Source: an uncultured beta proteobacterium
Lineage (GTDB): Bacteria; Pseudomonadota; Gammaproteobacteria; Burkholderiales; Burkholderiaceae_C
Length of the DNA stretch: 5,505 bases
NCBI GenBank assembly: GCA_903944555.1
Contig: CAJASG010000472.1
Location: 1 to 5,505 of the forward strand
Reading direction: 5' to 3'
The position numbers and the translations under genes are program-made. Under the pieces are notes generated by a model, which ran no database searches, had not been told where the DNA came from, and worked only from the letters and a program-made list of their open reading frames with translations. How positions within the stretch are numbered: the first letter of the stretch is position 1; each line of letters begins with the position of its first letter. Below are positions 4,735 through 5,505 of the stretch, piece by piece.

Positions 4735-5505
4735 AGATTCGACCACGGCGCAGGCGCCGCTCACCCTGGGTATCGACTTTGGCACCTCCAACTCTGCAGC
4801 CGCACTGATTGGTTCCGACGGGCAGCTGCACGTCATCCCGCTGGACGGACGGCGTTCCGAGATGCCCACTGCGCTCTTTTTCGCCAACGAGACCCACACT
4901 GTTCTCTACGGCAGCGAAGCGATGCAGGCCTATCTGGCCGGCACCGAAGGCCGCTTGCTGCGCTCGCTCAAAAGCCTGCTGGGCAGCCGCTTGATGGAGG
5001 AGTACACGCTGGTCAACGGCCAGTCGGTCCAGTTTTTTGACATCGTGGTGCTGTTCTTCAAAGAACTCAAACGCCGCTGCGAGGCCCATGTGGGCCACCC
5101 CATCGAGCGCGCCATGCTGGGGCGCCCGGTGCATTTTGTGGACGACAACCCCGAGCGGGACGCACTGGCACAAGCCACCCTGGGCCGGGCCGCCACCGAG
5201 GCGGGTTTCACCCATATTGATTTTCAGCTGGAACCCATCGCCGCCGCGTTTGACTTTGAGCAGCGCGTCAACGTGGAAACCAGCGCGCTGGTGGTGGACA
5301 TCGGCGGGGGCACCTCCGACTTCACCGTCATCCGGCTGAACCCGGCGCGTGGCCAGCAGTGGGACCGCAGCGCCGATATTTTGGCCACCACCGGCGTGCA
5401 CATTGGCGGCACCGACTTTGACCGTCTGCTGGACCTGTCCACCGTGATGCCGCTGCTGGGCTACAAACACCTCGGCACCGGTGGGCGCCCGGTACCCAAC
5501 AGCGT
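4724..5505 (+). CDS. yegD: YegD-like Hsp70-family protein, N-terminal part (cut by window edge)
   Basis: The first 260 residues of an Hsp70/actin-fold ATPase of the YegD type are present. There is no in-frame ATG before the first conserved motif; GTG at 4724 is the best start, leaving a 14-residue leader before LGIDFGTSNS (15-24, the phosphate-1 loop). Other landmarks are GRPVHF (133-138), LEPIAAAF (169-176), VVDIGGGTSDF (190-200, phosphate-2 loop) and IGGTDFD (227-233), followed by MPLLG, which E. coli YegD also has at the equivalent place. Family members are usually about 420-450 residues, so roughly 60% of the gene is visible. YegD-type proteins keep the nucleotide-binding domain but lack a standard DnaK substrate-binding domain, and their cellular role is poorly defined. 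The reading frame is open to the right edge with no frameshift. The 11-bp overlap with the hydrolase gene indicates translational coupling. A few alternative starts (CTG at 4727, or codons further left inside the hydrolase) are possible. Confidence 0.9.
   Translation, partial: MLRKDSTTAQAPLTLGIDFGTSNSAAALIGSDGQLHVIPLDGRRSEMPTALFFANETHTVLYGSEAMQAYLAGTEGRLLRSLKSLLGSRLMEEYTLVNGQSVQFFDIVVLFFKELKRRCEAHVGHPIERAMLGRPVHFVDDNPERDALAQATLGRAATEAGFTHIDFQLEPIAAAFDFEQRVNVETSALVVDIGGGTSDFTVIRLNPARGQQWDRSADILATTGVHIGGTDFDRLLDLSTVMPLLGYKHLGTGGRPVPNS

Noticed and set aside
4541..5470. Antisense open frame of 309 codons opposite the hydrolase end and Hsp70-like gene
   Set aside because: The sense strand carries unmistakable hydrolase and Hsp70 motifs throughout. 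The antisense translation is Gln/Gly/His-rich without any family signature, as expected for a shadow frame at high GC.
1..5505. Defence island, prophage, integron or other mobile system
   Set aside because: No transposase, integrase, nuclease, toxin-antitoxin pair, terminal repeats or tRNA attachment site is seen. The genes are ordinary housekeeping, signalling and envelope types, all on one strand with similar composition.

Overview
The window looks like chromosomal DNA from a Gram-negative betaproteobacterium, most likely Comamonadaceae in the broad sense (Rhodoferax, Polaromonas, Acidovorax-like). The grounds are moderately high GC, codon use rich in G/C third positions, a lipoprotein and an exported binding protein, and protein families typical of that group. 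The lineage call is inference from style; no rRNA or other marker is present. All six supported genes lie on the + strand and are closely packed. I see no tRNA, rRNA, insertion sequence, integrase or CRISPR array.

Layout: (1) positions 1-260 carry the 3' end of ftsY, the SRP receptor GTPase. (2) 279-1481 encodes a YnjB-family periplasmic solute-binding protein of an ABC transporter, only 18 bp after ftsY and without its usual permease and ATPase partners in view. (3) 1516-2547 encodes a soluble diguanylate cyclase with a GAF-like N-terminal region, an intact GGEEF active site and an RxxD inhibitory site. (4) About 2621-3988 encodes an outer-membrane-type lipoprotein with an Ig-like N-terminal domain and seven YVTN-type repeats that should close into a seven-bladed beta-propeller. 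(5) 4036-4734 encodes a small alpha/beta-hydrolase of the phospholipase/carboxylesterase family with a complete Ser-Asp-His triad. (6) 4724 to the right edge encodes the first 260 residues of a YegD-like Hsp70-family ATPase. It starts at a GTG inside the end of the hydrolase gene, has no ATG start and is cut by the window edge.

Functionally the genes do not form an obvious single pathway. The hydrolase and Hsp70-like genes overlap by 11 bp and are probably translated together. The binding protein probably shares transcription with ftsY. The cyclase and the lipoprotein may each have their own promoter. Several start codons have no convincing Shine-Dalgarno sequence, and at two of them (1516 and 4036) a -10-like hexamer sits just upstream, which would fit leaderless or near-leaderless transcripts. 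I found no convincing evidence of a novel defence or mobile system. The points most worth checking are the orphan binding protein, the conserved-looking acidic-hydrophobic tail of the cyclase, the seven-repeat lipoprotein with its GTG start, and the hydrolase/Hsp70 overlap.
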